NCBI RefSeq assembly: GCF_017916325.1
Contig: NC_090144.1
Span: 296,501 to 360,500 of the forward strand
From: Leishmania martiniquensis
Lineage: Eukaryota > Euglenozoa > Kinetoplastea > Trypanosomatida > Trypanosomatidae
Direction: 5' to 3'
DNA length: 64,000 bases
In this document: positions 24,801 through 35,000 of the stretch, piece by piece
Numbering within the stretch: position 1 is the stretch's first letter
Layout: every line of letters begins with the position of its first letter
The notes under the pieces: generated by a model
The model's database searches: none
The model's input: the letters and a program-made list of their open reading frames with translations, nothing else
What the model was told of the DNA's origin: nothing
Translations under genes and position numbers: made by a program

Positions 24801-26101
24801 TCAAGTTCCACGAGCTGCTCCAGGCACACGCACGCCTCCAGGGCTGTTGCGAAGTCCGCCGCATCGCCGTACACATCGGACTGAATGATCTCACCAAATC
24901 GGATGTACAGGACAAGGGCCTCGTAGTGCAGCACACACTTGTGCAGCTGCAGAGTCAAGGGCAGCGGAATAGTCGGCGCAAAGACATCGAGGTCGACCGT
25001 CACGCAGTTGCCTTCCGCCACGTTAGCGTCTTGCCAGGCTTGTTGGGTGCCGCTGCTGCCGGCGTTGTCGGCCCCGCCAGCGATGGACGTGTGCTTCCGC
25101 TCCTCACGGCCACGCCCTCCGCCTACGCTCGCGTGCTGCCGGCGAGGGGTACGTATGGGGGCTGTCGCTGCCGCCATCGCCGAGCCTGCCGCTGCGCCAT
25201 CCCATTTGCGTGGCAGTTCAACGTCCGCCCGCGGGTGCGGCTCGAGGCACCGGGCGAGCACCGGCTCGTAATGGGAGGTGATGTCCTGGGCGATGGGCTG
25301 CAGGAAGTAACGCTGCGCGTCGCTGCCCAGTCCCGCCTCAGCGAGAGTGCTTGCGTAGCGAAGGCAGTCCTGCGTAAACGTCAAGGAGGCATGAAGTCGG
25401 CGCAGGTTGGTACTGGCGGTGTGCGCCGCCGCATTCCCACGTGCCGTCCCTGCCGCCGTGGCACTGGTGAGTGAGGACACCGTTCGCACCAAGCTAGGCG
25501 TGGCTGAGACCAGCGATGGGGTGTGAGAGCGCGAGAGGGGAGGCAGCCGCGGCGACGATGGGGGAGACCTGGCCCTCGAGGCGCGGCCGTCTTCGCCGGT
25601 GCTGGTGTCGGCCGCCCTCCCGGGATTACTGTCATCACTTACGCTCCGCTTTGCAGCAGCTGCGCGGCGTGTCGACGGTAGTGTGGGCAGCGTCGCGAGA
25701 GCACTCTTCGAAGCACTCCTGCGGAGGGCCGAGGCACCTTTGTCGTCTGTGGATAGTGCCTGTGCCGTCACGAGGGTGGCGCACTGGAGCTTCTTGACAG
25801 CTGCCTGCAGACAAGTGCGGGCTCGTTTCGCGTTCGGCGCCTTCGATCTGCCGCTCGCTTGGCGTGTATGATACGGCTCGCCACTCCCACCTTCAGCTCC
25901 ATCGCCCTTGGACGGCTTTGCCGGTGCGGCCGCGGCTGCTGCGTTGGCCGCGCTGGCGAGGGTCTTGCGCACCATCGCCTCAGCCGTCGTGCTCACATCG
26001 TGCCTGGGCGGCGGCGCGAGATGCGGGGCGGGCTGCATGCTGTGAACATAACTGCACACTTCCGCATCCAACTGGCGGCGTGCCTCTTCCAGCAACGCCA
26101 T
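9827..26101 (-). CDS. Giant 5,424-residue protein, CFAP54-like (candidate flagellar central-apparatus component)
   Basis: One uninterrupted frame of 16.3 kb starts at the ATG at 26101. The protein is Ala/Ser-rich, helical and has no transmembrane segment. It alternates conserved helical blocks with long low-complexity linkers (Gly/Ser/Ala, and a Gln run near residue 4655). An Arg-rich IQ-like helix sits near residues 2720-2750, followed by a block ending in [11 protein letters not shown] tetratricopeptide-like block near 3280-3320 ([20 protein letters not shown]) and the helices after it resemble CFAP54, a large scaffold of the C1d projection of the axonemal central pair. That assignment is from remembered family features, not a search, and the length is nearly double the usual CFAP54. 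If correct, it would act in the flagellar axoneme. Alternatives are another giant helical axonemal protein or a kinetoplastid-specific scaffold. The coding call is very firm; the function is moderate to low. Confidence 0.6.
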   Translation of the reverse strand: MALLEEARRQLDAEVCSYVHSMQPAPHLAPPPRHDVSTTAEAMVRKTLASAANAAAAAAPAKPSKGDGAEGGSGEPYHTRQASGRSKAPNAKRARTCLQAAVKKLQCATLVTAQALSTDDKGASALRRSASKSALATLPTLPSTRRAAAAKRSVSDDSNPGRAADTSTGEDGRASRARSPPSSPRLPPLSRSHTPSLVSATPSLVRTVSSLTSATAAGTARGNAAAHTASTNLRRLHASLTFTQDCLRYASTLAEAGLGSDAQRYFLQPIAQDITSHYEPVLARCLEPHPRADVELPRKWDGAAAGSAMAAATAPIRTPRRQHASVGGGRGREERKHTSIAGGADNAGSSGTQQAWQDANVAEGNCVTVDLDVFAPTIPLPLTLQLHKCVLHYEALVLYIRFGEIIQSDVYGDAADFATALEACVCLEQLVELEQRVLRTLPFNAADVLKREEAKLKEDVSHATSSRPKTVDAVVVAGCRLVDLIAEPPTEAPTSAPMAHSARARDSEVSPRIYAVEETAAPVLFVMRQYVANMCQRLLAYLSSTSSASTAAMGMASSPPPVARAKDGASAIVRRIIEALRTSLSMSELHHFDAHGPVSAPPSTANAPIRGGGADKTCLPLATVEYLPWRLYEYSLLQSCYTHLHDDPSSCAAAVGAAQQALQRVLQLMELEYFDPVPPPASSVHILEAAVQQCAGQLLVATWRATLLQNSPPSATRPSSAVEATSKATVNGGGGESPPNSTVTVATASSAMAFITALTQQAAAVLLSMQWSSPSSTSAPSLVDSPPRFTVQRSQGLGISAGDMSGTRLLVVLWTYIAQVQQQCMLLGGHSDAAEALRAAATSDLQYDDRNTAVADASDAAGGGSLGSPSTNGSSSPGRETSGEKPARKGKPRNSISGAAASGKHKLDKAAEEAAAAQAAKEQAAAGATLSLLPKAIAHQHPSVVAVAARFPRMTLKLILQLTTIVEAAGVAPRYAGDADGASRSGISEGVTRASAGARRRSSTVSAGLGTKRNADRKSSKGTRSRTASVISLGEAAASSPAGGACGLFTGVQVRTLHAMYRGCVEALEVLLHGAAMAATERAPVGAEASVVPPSCVCRGVGTRLGALTRAAVLRDAGDTLRLSGGIDVLAGSATEALGDEAASLFASGGTADVSAASLEGEVHAALEAPASLMSRCFLYNAADARCLSRFLTWETLLLPSSVVVPETAAATAGRGALDGVEEAVQLSVAAFRTMAAASSQLTIVVRVGVALEVWLRGQRQHAAAAAARSGKGASSTEKPSSSSSSTAVLSATRSMSTEACTRCTELLRVWALNVLLQQHLYGVTKDESALTATLRTFAAVECALSSADAPASTSPLPHMQSHIEEHAEYTRLSSLAQAGWRLSQVQRQCAGGGGGRRRHCVSQVASREFTENTARLSVDGSSGNDGTGGDAHVLPSASPPSLRLYRACAALLDSVTATLCVPQPSPSSSFTDGASETFDGGSAAVMAAGGLHTPMMVVLSVLQPVVAEVAPFLLRCSGELRSRWLQHRALRQMRQATVIHGDAAQSETSAAAEHAPLSAGEREADEEAAYAAVVLCALTSMWRSGADSGTPLSDDCAVANVVRSVEYGFLQLVPALPSSPAAAGVTAAAAAERCVPPAQLTRLIAHGLTARRLADRAREHLQRHAESLLAHVVPQSDIKGAGARTSSSVPAAAAATPCEKSCHHSHLSLVRDAFTELTSLWVTVRWQLARLQAHKSSHNAQRIDLETLQARQQRQQVYGRTTAKELRILRALEEAAPALPLTAKDEEVRLRRWVAEQRQLQAPPRMAAATNASSLLLDALVCTALVPLNVADPSAQQRLLDEAIRAMHQAEEACASKKALKRSAGLHVAFSHSGAATAAAAVVLYSPLLLWCYVAEACNAYGTREQAERARAVLDAQMLEEAPSMTSRIDDAGTVMAVTTTSFMQRLVLQPSWSALQASSTTTRLAYCRALSTMAASGSDALRRLQLVYRLVLALQIQRMPDASEAHGSGVEGTAKGSGGALARKRETMSSSPLAVDTAQQLVSAILAYFTCSSGSTNVGRTPKTAAAPLLLPPLVALCEVLLELSPSSPRWVDAAIQLLAVRVLTLFKEQLVYVMSSTIATAGADAMLRLLWATLIHVWNNVWRNPNVRQRRLLLAVARETQWARSVLDGHQSLMQQQKAAPAEVSVHAEAEEKRAGGSKSGRHARNTGNSVSDAALGVHGKSGASPSPTPSLDFPGVVYLSLECALDGGARVREEREAKTQKGDGGARALSAVPAPFSTATAAAGAADLLKQSPAAAPSTVMMHASVPVELVELFEDVLFHVPALWPLISTAADGGGVTDADAGAEGSGGGAAHEAVGAMASPKQQRRGKAGAEEADQQQQRRQQLVVGSPADFVCLAGQHAARVLRLQPAAQIADAPSSPATSGASSSLLRLQGVPAVYADVAVALRQYGTMMAHSAAGGLTGTSGGTRSVGGGRGHPGGGAAAGGSGAACAVLLDVLATYKDDPAYTKVAVHVVREMLTMCSDAEDNIDNGSGGGVGAASLSTGTTAVRKRNVGNSAPGAELSITSIAARSTAVAAAVAIVADARLVMRTVREQVEQNRRCMEGYLGRVKSETQAWLTRGGYVLTNGPQLPEAASASAGADEASTTTASGGKKVAAAAAAAVSTKRRANRGAAGKSAVPNRSKIDDEDEEKAELEVDDAPSYTTTRRVWSFTEKQKLKQLTCAIAWWRRRRAARTLRQRYTQYNMPFIAQLHLYEAALLHMGATAQRAAITHEHHVQELLRLVSGGGSVDGAARIGVALDKNSAAAATTYGGVPGSGTPAEALEGSAQITVELLQHCTRAALFFQYLWLPTRASAAVQLAVRHLQQTHVSLPWKGWSASSTAAVKALVKQLLTVPLFCIAAVQHGYWDARRDVHAGVLQPAVMKVGADVSWHRRFRFHRNAPSLLSLTSLLGQHEEMQSAQEARSWVLRQRKHEQLKLRLCLESEAATRADAERDEVQAKVSILQRTQEWLPQLKQCAAVKAALLAAAELFTSSVTGLDGSQSRHGSPPRRPHAQQAASAPSRESLYAAAAAAAAAAEIQYFPFEGVSPGSGSSGGDATGRASVDADNYGLDMREATLIEQLLSLARVVVAIQPTFCEAAYRMAQRLTAGRYAGDLLPLILQIECEERGDTRPESRAAYDEAIRNVSEGLLQLRSARAARAQLSALEGHTTGTQERQQRLQPAPASTASPSVEAMIARDLSTSDIRASWKAVTKDYQRAAQSLRAAGLLQPLGECLCEQGSLYYATQHVGDAAKRWSDALDCFLATPHALENWHRHRTAPPAPPSGRRSLEELLWIAAALSALGNDAFPADSPRATDAKLLCALLVHQYWRLPGVVSAAAARDGEGESESDTVVARTQQPPLPPAQYVLLDVHHISAPFSDALRPTVTDVNQQRAPTGMPGALADVTRGLISAAQSLLMRPPSTSFSSESTVLAAFSDFIATAVLQDVELAVEARLVRAAAAAHLGSFSVAMQHIYGVCVGTGLPQPMSALLSSEETLPGFYSLGCAAALLAGATAAAAVTSLSSSLPSSRSAVLSSFYRDRESPSSPHNIASVRAFLAACLPGLSLDTVAKHSIAVGNSEAGVPGGPPLGTGVLASAALEERYGACLTRRVQLAIAELLVRIGTCDPSFLHMAPHTVAAAAISSLATTASSSSAWSNLACGVGSGGSGQNRAPPFENAAPPCAGSGGSRSSPPPPAAGRGDRPFNACTEACCYASALLQSLASADVCFTLTGRASPSGVEGGAAGVGAYRQSDSFAAAAASSSQAPKARATTVAHGSAASTSGAVAAAPLGDASRQADTTDGGGDSGGVAPSSSCAAWLGSLGAIRQYALLLAAELLAAQGHYSVCVRCLAASIDEHNEAQKYETYCQHQQTLSPAPSQSHAASTITSPPSRSPAPHALLKGLGFQAGNQALAPLVFSYEHWARVWVLMCRCYGHLRQYPQLEEAAGTQGLLLCTAFGVEGARKSGESSSYKDVSFWTVFQLYRLYALVQMGRVREAGDVVAALELAYCPPATASSLATVTDDSPLMGVSEDRWVAVDALQWWRKHQGEPLDSASSLDSLEQLLRLAIMEHGILPWRLSSCSSSLLQQQQHFVLLSPSARSVLPSLVLSRCATTATLWRLHGMINHYALQQQQKPSLTTKAAPMALGEVFGDEARGSRRAPQQRLTALSRRNASNSTATGQASTSLTPGAAAPAPSSAAALLMQALEVVSPQYSTSAHASCWLESQLCAAQLKVREVCAHLLVSSRESDAEAEETARGIRTAVTEAKRTSELALAAPQTETPLLLLTREDALRALPASVRDVCDQLLRVLQCCVELPVQRHSWVRAILLDLTRVVSTYVRVLRARQCHTPLSQGAQCTSAATNVEASVVSQWESIAAACALLAGLVSDMEQRVRTGADSFRCYATDPRVTAATIAIIEAKAEGQGQAPWPESLWAALRRTQDTVGRLAPVTQRNNADDSGAAAFADVLSHPFYSNPSAHPKQLPGGGAVSSAGSTGADSDRGAGAGRGHKSGNKRLSGCTAVGAVPTLPAAIATQLSVPTMALTYATLCNEAAAARALTPVADALEHDVAQQLLSGHLQRLSAPANCTYLCYRDHERQALLENIGAVLTQQQLQQQQQQSSRRSGSGNHSRRAGPVGASSSGNAAAGAGGGGSPLLNVSLTEADMWKALAPPVLLTRVPTSLFSALGADALGAPLYNSVAAAAVCVVTGAGAAEGGASTTVGREISDRAKTSQARASPRSGVREERWQLFLSVSPLQDAEVSTAPPALLPGSVAASLENCTILPPSHILAVAAASAENGGAGAAARSSATASVTSIASASAFGMGGSRVRRGSRQCASGGGAGAASSHGSRAGGPGALLVSSIVSGADRGAWWPPIIPRAAASTREVLVPSTNWALLNCIQLYQQQQQREWPRQDTDGGVKQSPSSLAAPASPSARSARKLGRKGSFSAPVTAGTTAGSGAASYAAVHKNDGAVPPCEPEPLRWTCVSLEISGSAVRTLRRHLRAVRACMGRKEAQEVATGGAGEGASARKSGWSNSKGTEDAASGASATGATVTIAVEAHGSKKRDDHSLVAAPLAGGGSGAESDAVSGHAAVGRSALAIAVAQAQAALRSRMMAGGNGGGGVSGVASVGSGAPLPTAQGAAGDGGARAGFNSSYSGGSSSAAVASGSTAPSPSTSAGRKTVNKASASGRHPSYGNGHSGHGNGAAGASGADGQQAGAHFTHNDLADAARARQVTERRLRLQQLEEELDEAKSSLLMELLETIVSAASASSLCPASVEAMLDEARLEANVQRLLPRCALSGDVIDFLEEWLGGHAVLNVHGSDPDQGAGGDGGDNADSDDSFGSGNRTTSLRFYNPGLHEWMQRISRFVVEQQQQRR

Positions 26102-27330
26102 TTTGTTTGCCCTCCTTCGAGTCGTGCGCAGCCTGACAGTCAGGTCTGTTTGGGAATCTGCGTCTGCGCGTGTGTTGGAGGTGGTATAAGAGGAGGAGGG
26201 GCGAGGGGCGAGTGCGAGCGCCGGAAATAAAGAATAGGGAGGGGAAGTCTATAGGGAAGCGACTAAGAGAAGCCCTCCCTCCCTCCCTGAAACGATTGCG
26301 CCCACAGAGAGATGCGCCAGAGGCTGAGGTGGCGCAACCAACGAAGCGGAGCACAGTTTTACATAAGACAGAGAAAGAGAGGGAGAAGGGGGAGGGTGTA
26401 CTGAAAGAGGCGAACAGATCGCCAGAGGAGGGCAGCCACTTGAGGGAGAAGACGTGAGGAGAGGCTGAGAAAGATGGCGGCTCACCTACACTGACAGACA
26501 GTCGTGGCGCACTCGCGTGTGATTTATTGGATGCGCTGGCCGAAAGGAAAAGAGCCTTGTATACGTACCTGTGTGCTCTCTCTCGCGTGCGTGTATATGT
26601 CTGCGCGCAGTGGCCAGTGGGGGTGCCCACAAGGCGATTGTCGGGCGCCTTGCTGTGAGCTACCACATGAGTGCTCGTGCGTGAGTCAGTTATCGAAGCG
26701 GCAGCGAGCAACAGCATGAATTTTGTGAGGGGGTTGGTGAAAGGAACGATTTAAGGGAAGGGAGGGGAGAGGGAGAGGGACAGCCGCCCCAACCACCGGC
26801 CATCTCTGCTGCTCCGAAGCGTGGCAGTCAGCGGAGGAGGAGGAAGAGGAGAGGGGGGAGGTGCTGGGGTGCTGGAGGCCCCGCATCAGCTCGTCGTCCC
26901 CCTCTTTCGCCCTTTCTGCCTACAAAGTACCTTCCGCTCCCTGTCCCTCTACACCACCCCATACCACTCCCGACGCACTCAGAGGTGGGGGCAAGAAGGG
27001 GGGGCAGAGGAGGAGGAGGAGCTGCAGAATGGGCGAGACAGAAAGAGTCACCCTCTGAGGCAACGAACGTATCGCCATAGTTGTCTTCGTCGAACCGACT
27101 TCAGTGGGCGGTGTGTGTGTGCGTGTTGCTTACACGGAGGCCCTATGGTGCACAAAGAGGGCTCGGTGAAAGGCAAATTTAGATGCTCACATCTGCTGTG
27201 CTGGTGCCTCCCCCCTTCCACCACCACCTCCTTCATCCCCTCCCTAAAGATCTCACCGCGCTGTTATGTCCCCGAGAGAGGAGTGCACAACAAGAATAAA
27301 GAGGCGTGAGCACCAGAACGACGATTAACA

Positions 27331-27351
27331 AATATATATATATATATATAT
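27331..27351. repeat. (AT)n microsatellite
   Basis: About ten AT units, in the presumed 3' UTR of oligopeptidase B on the transcribed strand. Confidence 0.9.
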
Positions 27352-27465
27352 GCATGTATGCTACAGGGACGGGTGCACTCATCTGCCAGGGTGGTGAGGG
27401 GAGGGAGGAGGGAGGAGGGCGGAGGAGCCTTCGTCGCCAGCATGACCTGTTCAAGACAGACCGTC

Positions 27466-27494
27466 ATAAATAAATAAATAAATAATATATATAT
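27466..27494. repeat. (TAAA)n/(TA)n microsatellite
   Basis: Four TAAA-type units pass directly into TA repeats, about 160-190 nt past the oligopeptidase B stop codon. Confidence 0.85.
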
Positions 27495-27651
27495 GTTTGC
27501 ATAGCCGAAAGGAGCGAGAACGCGCTGGCTCTCACCACACACACACACACGCACAGCCTCCTCCCCCTTTTCGTGAAACCGTATGAGCCTCGTGCATGTG
27601 TATGGATGAGTCGCCGTTGTCGTTGTACCGCGGAGCGGATGCTCACGAACC

Positions 27652-29847
27652 TCACTTGCGAGCCAGCAAGCGTACGGTGCTCTTCAGGTGCTTGCACACG
27701 AACGCCTGCTGGATCGCCAACTCTCTCCAAAACTTGTACCGATCCTTGGCGGAGAAGTGCCCGCTCTCCATGTCCATGTTCAGTAGAATTTCGTTGTCGT
27801 CCGTCTTCTTCTCCCGTAGCTTGCTCACCCACTTGGCCGGTTCCCAGTAGGCGACGCGGGGGTCGTGGAGGCCAGCCTGGACCATGATGTTCGGGTACGA
27901 CTGTGCGCGGACATTATCAATGGGACTGTAGCTCAGCATGTAGTCGTAGTACTTGTGCTCGTTGGGGTTGCCCCACTCCTCCCACTCCCCCGTCGTCAGG
28001 GGGATGCTGGGATCGCACATGGTCGTCATGACATCCACGAACGGCACGCCAGCGAGGGCAACCTTGAAGAGATCGGGACGCATGTTCAACACCGCCCCCA
28101 CCAGCAGACCTCCCGCGCTACGCCCCTCGCAGGCCAGCAGCGACGGCGTCGTCATCTTCGCCTCCACGAGGCACTCGGCTGCCGCGATGAAGTCGGAGAA
28201 GGTATTGCGCTTTGTGAGGTATTTGGCGCCGATCTCGTACCACGCACGGCCCATCTCACTCCCACCTCGAATGTGGGCTACGGCATAGATCATGCCGCGG
28301 TCACAATAGGGCAGGTGCTGAATGCTGAACTGAGGGTCCATGCTGAGGCCGTAGCTGCCGTAGCCGTATAGCATGCACGGCTGCGGCTGACTCACATCCA
28401 GGCTCTTGTGATAGAGAATCGAAAGAGGGATCTTGACCCGGTCCGGTGCGGTGGCGAAGAGGCGCTCCACCTTGTAGTCGGCGGCATTGAAGCCGCCGCC
28501 GACCTCACGCACCTTCACAGCGGTGCGAGAGTGGTCCTGCGGGTTGACGTCGAACCAGGTGTTCGGCGTGGCGAGAGACGAGTACTCCATGCGGAAGGTC
28601 AGCTCTTCGTATTCCAACATCTGTTCCTCCACGAGGTGTACCGTGAAGATCGGCTCCGTCATCTCCACCTCGCGCAGCCCTGCCTCAGCCTTGAAGACGC
28701 CATCCTTCGCATCCGCCATCATCGTCCAAAGGCGCGTCAGCCCGGCGCGGCGGCCCGCCACGACGAGGTACTGCGCGCGTACGACGATGCTTTGCATGAA
28801 CACATCCTCGCTGTGGCCCACGAGCACGCTTGACCAGTCGCCGGGCTGCTCGCGCGGCACCATGACAAGTTTGTGGTTCACCGCCCCGCCCTCGTTGGTG
28901 AGGATAAGAAGATGGCTGGTCCCGTGCAACTGCACGTCGTAGCGCACGCCCTTCTCACGAGGCCGCACAACCTCAAGCGTGTTGTAGCTGTTGCCCTTGC
29001 GCAGGTCAAGCAGGTGCACTTCGGTTGTCTCAGATGACTGAGAGCCGACACAGAGTGTTTTCCTGTCGGCGGCCGTGTAGACGAAGACGCTGAATAGCGG
29101 ATTGCCCTCCTCGTAGAGGCAGACGTCCTCGGACTGCGGCCGGCCCATCACGTGGCGCCACACCTTGTTGTCGCGCAGCGCCTCGTCTTTTGTCACGTAG
29201 AAGAAGGAGGTGTGATCTGCGCCCCAGACGATCTCGCCGTTGGTGCCGTCCACCGTGTCGGCGATCACTTGGCAGGGGTCTGACACCCTTTGAAAACGGA
29301 TGGCGTACACCTCGTTGCCGCTCATGTCAACAGAGAAGGCCACGAGGTCGTGCGCTGGGGGCGCGGGCGCCACCTCCATCACGTCACAAAACGGCTTGCC
29401 ATCCGCGACTTCGTTGACGTCGATGATGATCTGCTCCGCCGCGGCGTCGCCAGGCGCCCTGCCCTTGGGTACGCGGCAATAGATCTTGTACGACTTGCCT
29501 TTGACCTCGCGGGTGTAGTACAGATACGAGCCATTCACGTACGGCGCGGACATGTCATCCTCCTTGATGTGCGAGATGTGCTCGTTGTAGATGTCCTCGC
29601 GCAGCTGCGCAGTGTCGGCGCTGCGTGCCTCGAAGTAGGCCTTTTCCTTCATGAGATGCTCTATCACCGCCGGGTCCTTGCGATCATCGCTGCGCATCCA
29701 GAAGTATGGGTCCTCGCGGTGGCGCGGAGGGTTTATTGGGTTTGGGCCGCGATTCTCCCCCGCCACGTAGCCGAACGTGACGCGATGTGGCCTCTTCGGG
29801 GCCATCGGCGGCTGCACGCCGGCCGCGCTGGCGCAGTCCGACGACAT
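27652..29847 (-). CDS. OPB: Oligopeptidase B (serine peptidase, clan SC, family S9A)
   Basis: A 731-residue cytosolic-type serine peptidase that cleaves short peptides after Arg or Lys. It has the usual two-part layout: an N-terminal seven-bladed beta-propeller (about residues 75-410) that limits substrate size, and a C-terminal alpha/beta-hydrolase domain. The nucleophile lies in CEGRSAGG at Ser577, with Asp662 in GLHDPRV and His697 in ESGHFSAKD. These numbers are exactly those known for the Leishmania enzyme, which fixes the start at 29847. An upstream in-frame extension of 138 residues is Thr/His-repeat spacer and is not protein-like. No signal peptide is visible. Family knowledge links trypanosomatid OPB to virulence and to release from dying parasites. 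The ATG is preceded directly by a 38-nt pyrimidine tract with no AG between, so Met15 is a possible alternative start. Confidence 0.97.
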   Translation of the reverse strand: MSSDCASAAGVQPPMAPKRPHRVTFGYVAGENRGPNPINPPRHREDPYFWMRSDDRKDPAVIEHLMKEKAYFEARSADTAQLREDIYNEHISHIKEDDMSAPYVNGSYLYYTREVKGKSYKIYCRVPKGRAPGDAAAEQIIIDVNEVADGKPFCDVMEVAPAPPAHDLVAFSVDMSGNEVYAIRFQRVSDPCQVIADTVDGTNGEIVWGADHTSFFYVTKDEALRDNKVWRHVMGRPQSEDVCLYEEGNPLFSVFVYTAADRKTLCVGSQSSETTEVHLLDLRKGNSYNTLEVVRPREKGVRYDVQLHGTSHLLILTNEGGAVNHKLVMVPREQPGDWSSVLVGHSEDVFMQSIVVRAQYLVVAGRRAGLTRLWTMMADAKDGVFKAEAGLREVEMTEPIFTVHLVEEQMLEYEELTFRMEYSSLATPNTWFDVNPQDHSRTAVKVREVGGGFNAADYKVERLFATAPDRVKIPLSILYHKSLDVSQPQPCMLYGYGSYGLSMDPQFSIQHLPYCDRGMIYAVAHIRGGSEMGRAWYEIGAKYLTKRNTFSDFIAAAECLVEAKMTTPSLLACEGRSAGGLLVGAVLNMRPDLFKVALAGVPFVDVMTTMCDPSIPLTTGEWEEWGNPNEHKYYDYMLSYSPIDNVRAQSYPNIMVQAGLHDPRVAYWEPAKWVSKLREKKTDDNEILLNMDMESGHFSAKDRYKFWRELAIQQAFVCKHLKSTVRLLARK

Positions 29848-29898
29848 GCGAGAGGGAGAGAGAGAGGGGAGGAGGGGGAGGGGGAGACGGTGAGTACT
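29830..29898 (-). promoter_or_regulatory. Polypyrimidine tract abutting the OPB start codon
   Basis: On the minus strand an almost unbroken C/T run (opposite 29850-29887) ends two nucleotides before the ATG. No AG lies between 29896 and 29830. The AG at 29897-29898, preceded by a CTTCTTCTTC run, could be the acceptor for the full-length mRNA. Use of the long tract itself would place the acceptor at 29828-29829, inside codon 7. Confidence 0.4.
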
Positions 29899-30771
29899 CC
29901 GGCACGACGGTGATGCCGTTGAAGAAGAAGAAGTGAAGAGATGCAGGAAAGACAAGAAGTGACACAAAAGCGACGAATCGAAGCAAAGGCTGGGGTGAAA
30001 GAGATGACAGCTGCCGACGGACGGTGTGGCAGGACTTGTTTGGCGTGAGGCGATGTGTTGTTGTTGCGGGATAAAGTGTGGCCCAAAAGTGCGTTGAGTG
30101 AGGTGTGTGTGTGTGTAGGGGGGGGACGTGATAGTTGTTGGACAGCAGAGAGTGGAAGAGGCACGCGGAGAGAAAAGAGGACCATGCACGGCCATCAAGC
30201 AGCCCGCGAGACGGCGAAGGCAATGAGTACGCTGCTGCTGCGGCCCTTTCTCAAGCCTCATGGATTCGTCTCTCCATGTGGCCTCGGGCTCGGTAAGGTG
30301 CTTATCTGTATGTGTACGCCTGCATGTGTGTGTGTGTGTTTTGGGGGGGAAGTGTCGACGCAGTGAGTGAGACGACGTCTCTGACCTGCGTGACTTTCCC
30401 CCTTGCGTACGATGGAGGAGTAGGGGGAGGGCCTATGCGCACTGCCTCACCCTCAGCGGCAGTGTGAACGTCACACACAGACAGACACACAGACATACAT
30501 GGAGAGGTCACCGAGCCGACCAGGTGACTCGTGTGGCGGAGTAGCGTTCCATGAAAGGACTCGCAGGCACCCACGGGAGGCAATCGGAGTGTCGCTATAC
30601 ATCGAATGCAGTGAGGCAAGTTCCTTTCCGCTTTCAGCAATGAATGTGGTCGCCACGCGGGCACTGAACGCATCAGCGATACCCTCCGCTCCGCCAACAG
30701 CAGCAGCAGCGGGAGAGGGGAGAGAGGAGGGGGGGCATGCGTGTGCCTTCGTGTGTGCGTGTGAGTGCGAC
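29848..30771. other. Intergenic spacer: CFAP299 3' UTR and OPB 5' UTR
   Basis: No gene is supported. It holds the OPB splice region, short GT repeats (about 30102-30115 and 30323-30340) and a CTGCTGCTG-type run near 30231-30241. Confidence 0.55.
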
Positions 30772-31470
30772 TCAGTTCTTGCGTCGTGTCACGTGGTCGT
30801 AGATGACAACTTGCAAGTAGTCCTTGCACGGCACCACAGTCCGGCTACAGTTTTCTCCCGGCGATGGCGCATTAGGGTCTACGTGGATGGCCTTTCGGTC
30901 GCGCTTGTGCTTCATGACGAGCCCCAGTGAGCTGTCGGCAAGCACCTGAAAGGTCGGGCTGTTGTTGTAGAAGAGCGTGTGCGTCTTCCAGTTATAGTAG
31001 CTGAGGTCACTGCGCTTCGGCAGCAGCTTCTTCTCCTTCGTAAAGTACGCCTCGAAGTTCTCGCTGCGCAGGCGGTAGCCGTAGTCGATGTAGGCGGACA
31101 CCTCCTGCCCATTAACATAGTCGCGCAGGAACAGCACTGTTGCAAGCTTGCCGGTGCGCACCAGCTCCTCGCGCTTGGCGAGCGCTGTGAGCAACGGGCT
31201 GTCGCTGACATCCTTGCCGGCGCTTGTGATCACCTCCGTGCTCTCGCGTCGCTTCAGCGGGCCAGTGCGCGCGAGCTGCTGCGCTGCCTCGAACTCGTCC
31301 CGGCTGAGCACATCCTTTCTTTTGTATCCAAGTTCCACAATCGTCCGTGCCGCATCTTCGTCCTCGAGGTAAAAGAGGTCTTCGCCAGTGACTTGCTGAT
31401 CTAGGTAGTCCTCGTAGGTGTTGAAGTCCAGCACATTGCGGTCGCTCCCGTCACGCTCGGTGGTTGCCAT
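30772..31470 (-). CDS. CFAP299: Cilia- and flagella-associated protein 299 (CFAP299/C4orf22 family)
   Basis: The protein has 232 residues from the ATG at 31470. An in-frame extension upstream is Cys/Arg-rich spacer. The whole length matches CFAP299: an N-terminal YEDYLDQQVT then DLFYLED block, a LVELGY-like repeat unit (TIVELGYKRKD), TSAGKD at about residue 88, SGKL-like RTGKLATVLFLRD, then GQEVSAYIDYGYRLR. It continues with an FEAYF..KKLLP.R.DLS.YNW segment and a C-terminus ending in VVIYDHVTRRKN. The family is found in ciliated eukaryotes and is tied to cilium/flagellum assembly or function; its biochemical role is not established. Presence beside other flagellar candidates is consistent but not proof, because trypanosomatid clusters are mixed. 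No transmembrane segment. Identification is firm from the end-to-end similarity pattern. Confidence 0.9.
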   Translation of the reverse strand: MATTERDGSDRNVLDFNTYEDYLDQQVTGEDLFYLEDEDAARTIVELGYKRKDVLSRDEFEAAQQLARTGPLKRRESTEVITSAGKDVSDSPLLTALAKREELVRTGKLATVLFLRDYVNGQEVSAYIDYGYRLRSENFEAYFTKEKKLLPKRSDLSYYNWKTHTLFYNNSPTFQVLADSSLGLVMKHKRDRKAIHVDPNAPSPGENCSRTVVPCKDYLQVVIYDHVTRRKN

Positions 31471-32056
31471 GTCGGCTGCTGTGACGAAGTGCTCAGAGGG
31501 GCTGTGCACGTTTGAAATTGCGTGTATACGAGGGAGGGAGACGCGCGCGCACACACACACACGTGCTAGTGCGCATACACCGTTGAGGGAGGGGGGAAAA
31601 AAGAAACGGGCTGACGGGATGTGAGCGACACCGTTCGCGCATGGTGAGACGCGACAGCCGCGTGAAAGAGAGGAGAGCAGAGAACGCATGAGAAACGGAG
31701 CGAGTGTTGGGGAAAGAGGCGACGCTGCCCCCCCATTGTGAGATGGGTGGGCAGGAAAGAGAGCGCTGCAGACACCTGGACCAGCGACACCGCATCAGCT
31801 GCTGCTGCTGCCTCCACTGAGGGCTTTTGAACTCGGCTGAGATGCACTCGGCATACCTCCCCGGAGCGTTTCCACCCCTCCTCAGTTCTCTCACCTTTGC
31901 TTCTTTCTCTTACTAAGCGTCTCTGATTTGAGCGTCGAGTGTGCTGCGCGAATGGTTCACAGCGTCCGCAACCGCCACCCGCCCGAGAGCTGTGGGTACG
32001 CAACGCCCACGTAAGCGGCACCTCAAGTGCCCGTGTGACCATCCCCCCGCCCCGCC
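31471..32056. other. Intergenic spacer: 3' UTR of the polytopic membrane protein gene and CFAP299 5' UTR
   Basis: No gene is seen. It contains the CFAP299 splice region (31566-31606), a short AC repeat at about 31549-31561 and a CTG-like run near 31799-31811. Confidence 0.55.
31566..31606 (-). promoter_or_regulatory. Probable spliced-leader acceptor of CFAP299
   Basis: A 22-nt uninterrupted pyrimidine tract (opposite 31585-31606) is followed on the minus strand by the first AG at 31566-31567. That predicts a 5' UTR of about 95 nt before the ATG at 31470. Confidence 0.5.
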
Positions 32057-35000
32057 TCACTTCGCGCACACGTGCAACGCGATCAGCCGCCGCAGCGGCA
32101 ATATCCGATGGCTCACCTCCACCCACTGCACCAGCATCGCTGCAATCAGCACGCAGGTCAAGGTGCTCTTTAGAATTAGGTGCGCATCCAACGTCACGCC
32201 AGGCAGGAGGGGGTTCGCATACACCGGCGACTCGTCACGGCTCGTCAGTAGCACAGCCGCTATCGTCATGACTGTCACGCACACGAGCAGCACCACCATG
32301 ATCAGCATACACGCCAGCACGGTCATGACCGCCGGGCCGCCACGCAACTGCGTCCGCGGACAGCGCTGCAGATCCTCTGAAGGGGTTTTCCACCCCTCTA
32401 GGGCGAGGCTTGCCATGGGCATGGGGGCTCTGGTAGAGGCTGTATCAAGAGCGGCGGCCATATCGGTGGGCTCCGCTTCCGCCGCGGCGGTATCGGCGTT
32501 GCCGCGCTTCCCCTTCCGCGCACCGACTACCAGAAGAGGTGTGGCTTCGCTGGGGAGGCGCATGGCCGCTGCTGCTGCCACCGCCGCCGCCGCCTTGCAA
32601 TCCCATTCGTGAACGACCATGCGCCGCCGGTTCAGGTGCATGACGGGCAACGCCACTCCAGCGTTCGCCATCGAGCGCAGCAGACTGCTGACGACGACGG
32701 TATAGACGACGCCAGTGGCGGCGCCGCAGACATCGGTGGATGGCGTTGGAGCGTGGCGCGTTGCAAGGCGTATCGAAGTGCGACCACACCACGACAGCAC
32801 CGCCGAGAGTACAGTGAAGGCACCGCCGTTCTTGCTGCCGCTGCTGACTCCCGAGCTGGCACCGCTGGTCGATGGCGACGCGTCCAGGTCGAGCACTGGC
32901 GCCCACGAGGCCCCCGTGCTGACGACCCACACAATGCACAGAAGTGTTGTCAGCAGCGGCACAGGGCACCATCGGCTGATGAGCGACGCCAAGCGCGGGG
33001 TAAAGCACATCGGCATTGCCAAGAGTGCATACGTGAAGAGAAGCACCGGTGCGCGGCGCTGCTGCGTGATCCAGTGGTCTTGATAGATCGCAAGAGACCC
33101 CGTCGTCCCCGTTCCCGTGCCAGTGCTGTTGCCCATTAGCTCGCGCGACTTGGCCGACGCAGTCACTGCCATTACGGCTGCCTGCGTAGGGATAAAGACG
33201 GCAAAGCCGCAGCTCATGAGCAGCACCACCGCCGCTGTCAGTAGGGCAACGGTCAAAGCTCGTAGAAAGAAGCCGAGAGAGACGTCGTATCGCGCGGCTG
33301 ACCAAAGCTTGCGCGGCGTAATATCCTCAGCGTGTGCTCGCGCGGCACGATCAACCAGGTCACGCGGGCACAGCATCAGAACGCTGAAGACCAAGGCGCC
33401 AATGAAGCCGGCCACGTACACAAGCGCGTCTACCATGCCTGCAGCGATGTAGACGTAGAGGTTGAGCTTGGGCAAGACGAAAGAGCTGAATGCATTCACG
33501 ATAAGCCACGCCATCAGTAGAATCTGCAGGCTGACACTCACACCGGCAGCTACGCCAACCTCAGCACTCACGATGGTGCCCAGTCCTCCCAGCAGTAGCG
33601 CCTCCCCGGCGCCGTAGAAGGTTTCGCCGAGAAGGGCTAGTGACAGGCTCGCATTACGACCACCCTCACGGAGCAGAATGCATCCACAAAACATGAGACC
33701 TGTGCCGGCGCACAGGATGAGGTGGACGAGGGCACCAACCGAATTGACAGAGAAGATGCGGTGCCACAACTTCTTTGTGGTGGTGGCGGTGGTGGGAGCC
33801 GCTGATTTAGCCGCAGGGACTGCGACCGCCGCTGCCTTCTCCACATCCTCCTGCTGCGCGATCGCCGAAGTCGCGGTCTGCTGCTCCTGCTGCCAGCCGC
33901 TAATCCAGAGAACTACGCCACAGAGGAGGAGGGAGGCGAGTGCGCATGCATCCAACCTCGCCAAGACGAGCAGGGAGCTGTAGCCGAGGCGGTTACGAAG
34001 AGCGGGGAGGTTTTCACGTTCGGCGGCGTCGAAGACGTTCACAGTGACCAGCACAACGTCAGGGATGAAGAGAAGCGCACAGGCCAGCGCGACGAGGAGG
34101 AACAGCAACAGATGCCGCAACACCGACGTCACCCAGAGTCTCCGAAGGTACTGCAGTCGGTAGCAACGAGCGGTTGGCGAGGAGAGACTGCCGGCCGACA
34201 TGGCCGCGCTCTCGGGCGACGACGGGGACCACAGTAACCCCGGCGCTCCTTCGAAGACCGGCCACGGCGACGTGGCTGCAGGGCTGCTGTGTGGGGTCGG
34301 GCTCGACAGCGAGATACTGCACTCGGGTGCCGGCACTGAAGGCGAGAGCGCGGCAGCAGAGACGTGGCTGAGAGGCGGTCGCGTCAGTGGATTGCCGCTC
34401 ACGGCACGCACTGCGGGGCTGATGCGCCCTGCGTCCTCGTCAGGAGAGGGCACCACGCGCAGGCTTGATATCTCGTCCATCATATTGTAGCAATAGTAGC
34501 TCGAGTTCACCCACGCACTCTCGCGTGCGAGGACAGCCTCCTCCGTCTCCGCGTGCGACCGCTGCTGATGATGATGCCACCCGTCGTGAGGGTGGTAGCG
34601 TGACACCTTGTGAGACGGCAACTGCTCTGCCGACGCCAATGTTAGCTTCCCCACCGCTCGGCCTGTCGCACCGTAAACACCGCCGGTTTGTGGGCGCTCG
34701 TCCGCCATCTCCAGCGGGCTGCGTAGAAACGTTGCCAACACGCCGCCGTCCTCGCTGTGGCCGCACCCGTCATGCAGCGGGGACAACAACGGCGGCGGCG
34801 CGACGCGCAAAGCCCAGAAAAATTCTGCCACGTCGAACGCTGCCGAGCGCGAGTGGGTGGAGGGGTGGCCCACGTCAAAGCTGCAGAGAAAGTGTTTGGG
34901 GCCGAGCGGCAGTCCCGTCGAGGGCGGGGGGTGCAGTGCGGACAGGCTGGACGCATCCTCCAGCACTGCTGCTGCTTCCCCTCCGCTGGGGGCAGCTGAG

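Larger units (their letters stand above)
26102..27651. other. Intergenic spacer: OPB 3' UTR and giant-gene 5' UTR
   Basis: No gene is supported in these 1.55 kb. Minus-strand pyrimidine tracts opposite 26188-26210, 26231-26249, 26345-26398 and 26757-26783 are candidate splice-guiding elements for the giant gene. TA and TAAA microsatellites occur at 27331-27351 and 27466-27494, within 350 nt of the OPB stop, and a CA repeat lies at about 27535-27552. Confidence 0.6.

Noticed and set aside
24602..25474. 290-codon open frame on the + strand
   Set aside because: It is antisense to the intact giant gene, has no spacer or splice signals, and results from high GC lowering stop frequency on the opposite strand. 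The same applies to 15509-16411 and 38572-39435.
26102..27651. SIDER-type retroposon remnant in the long 3' UTR
   Set aside because: Length and A-rich patches are compatible, but I could not recognise the signature sequence reliably by eye. An alignment to SIDER consensus would decide.
29848..30261. N-terminal extension of OPB by 138 residues
   Set aside because: It encodes Thr/His repeats and Pro/Ser-rich spacer, and catalytic residue numbering fits the 731-residue form exactly.
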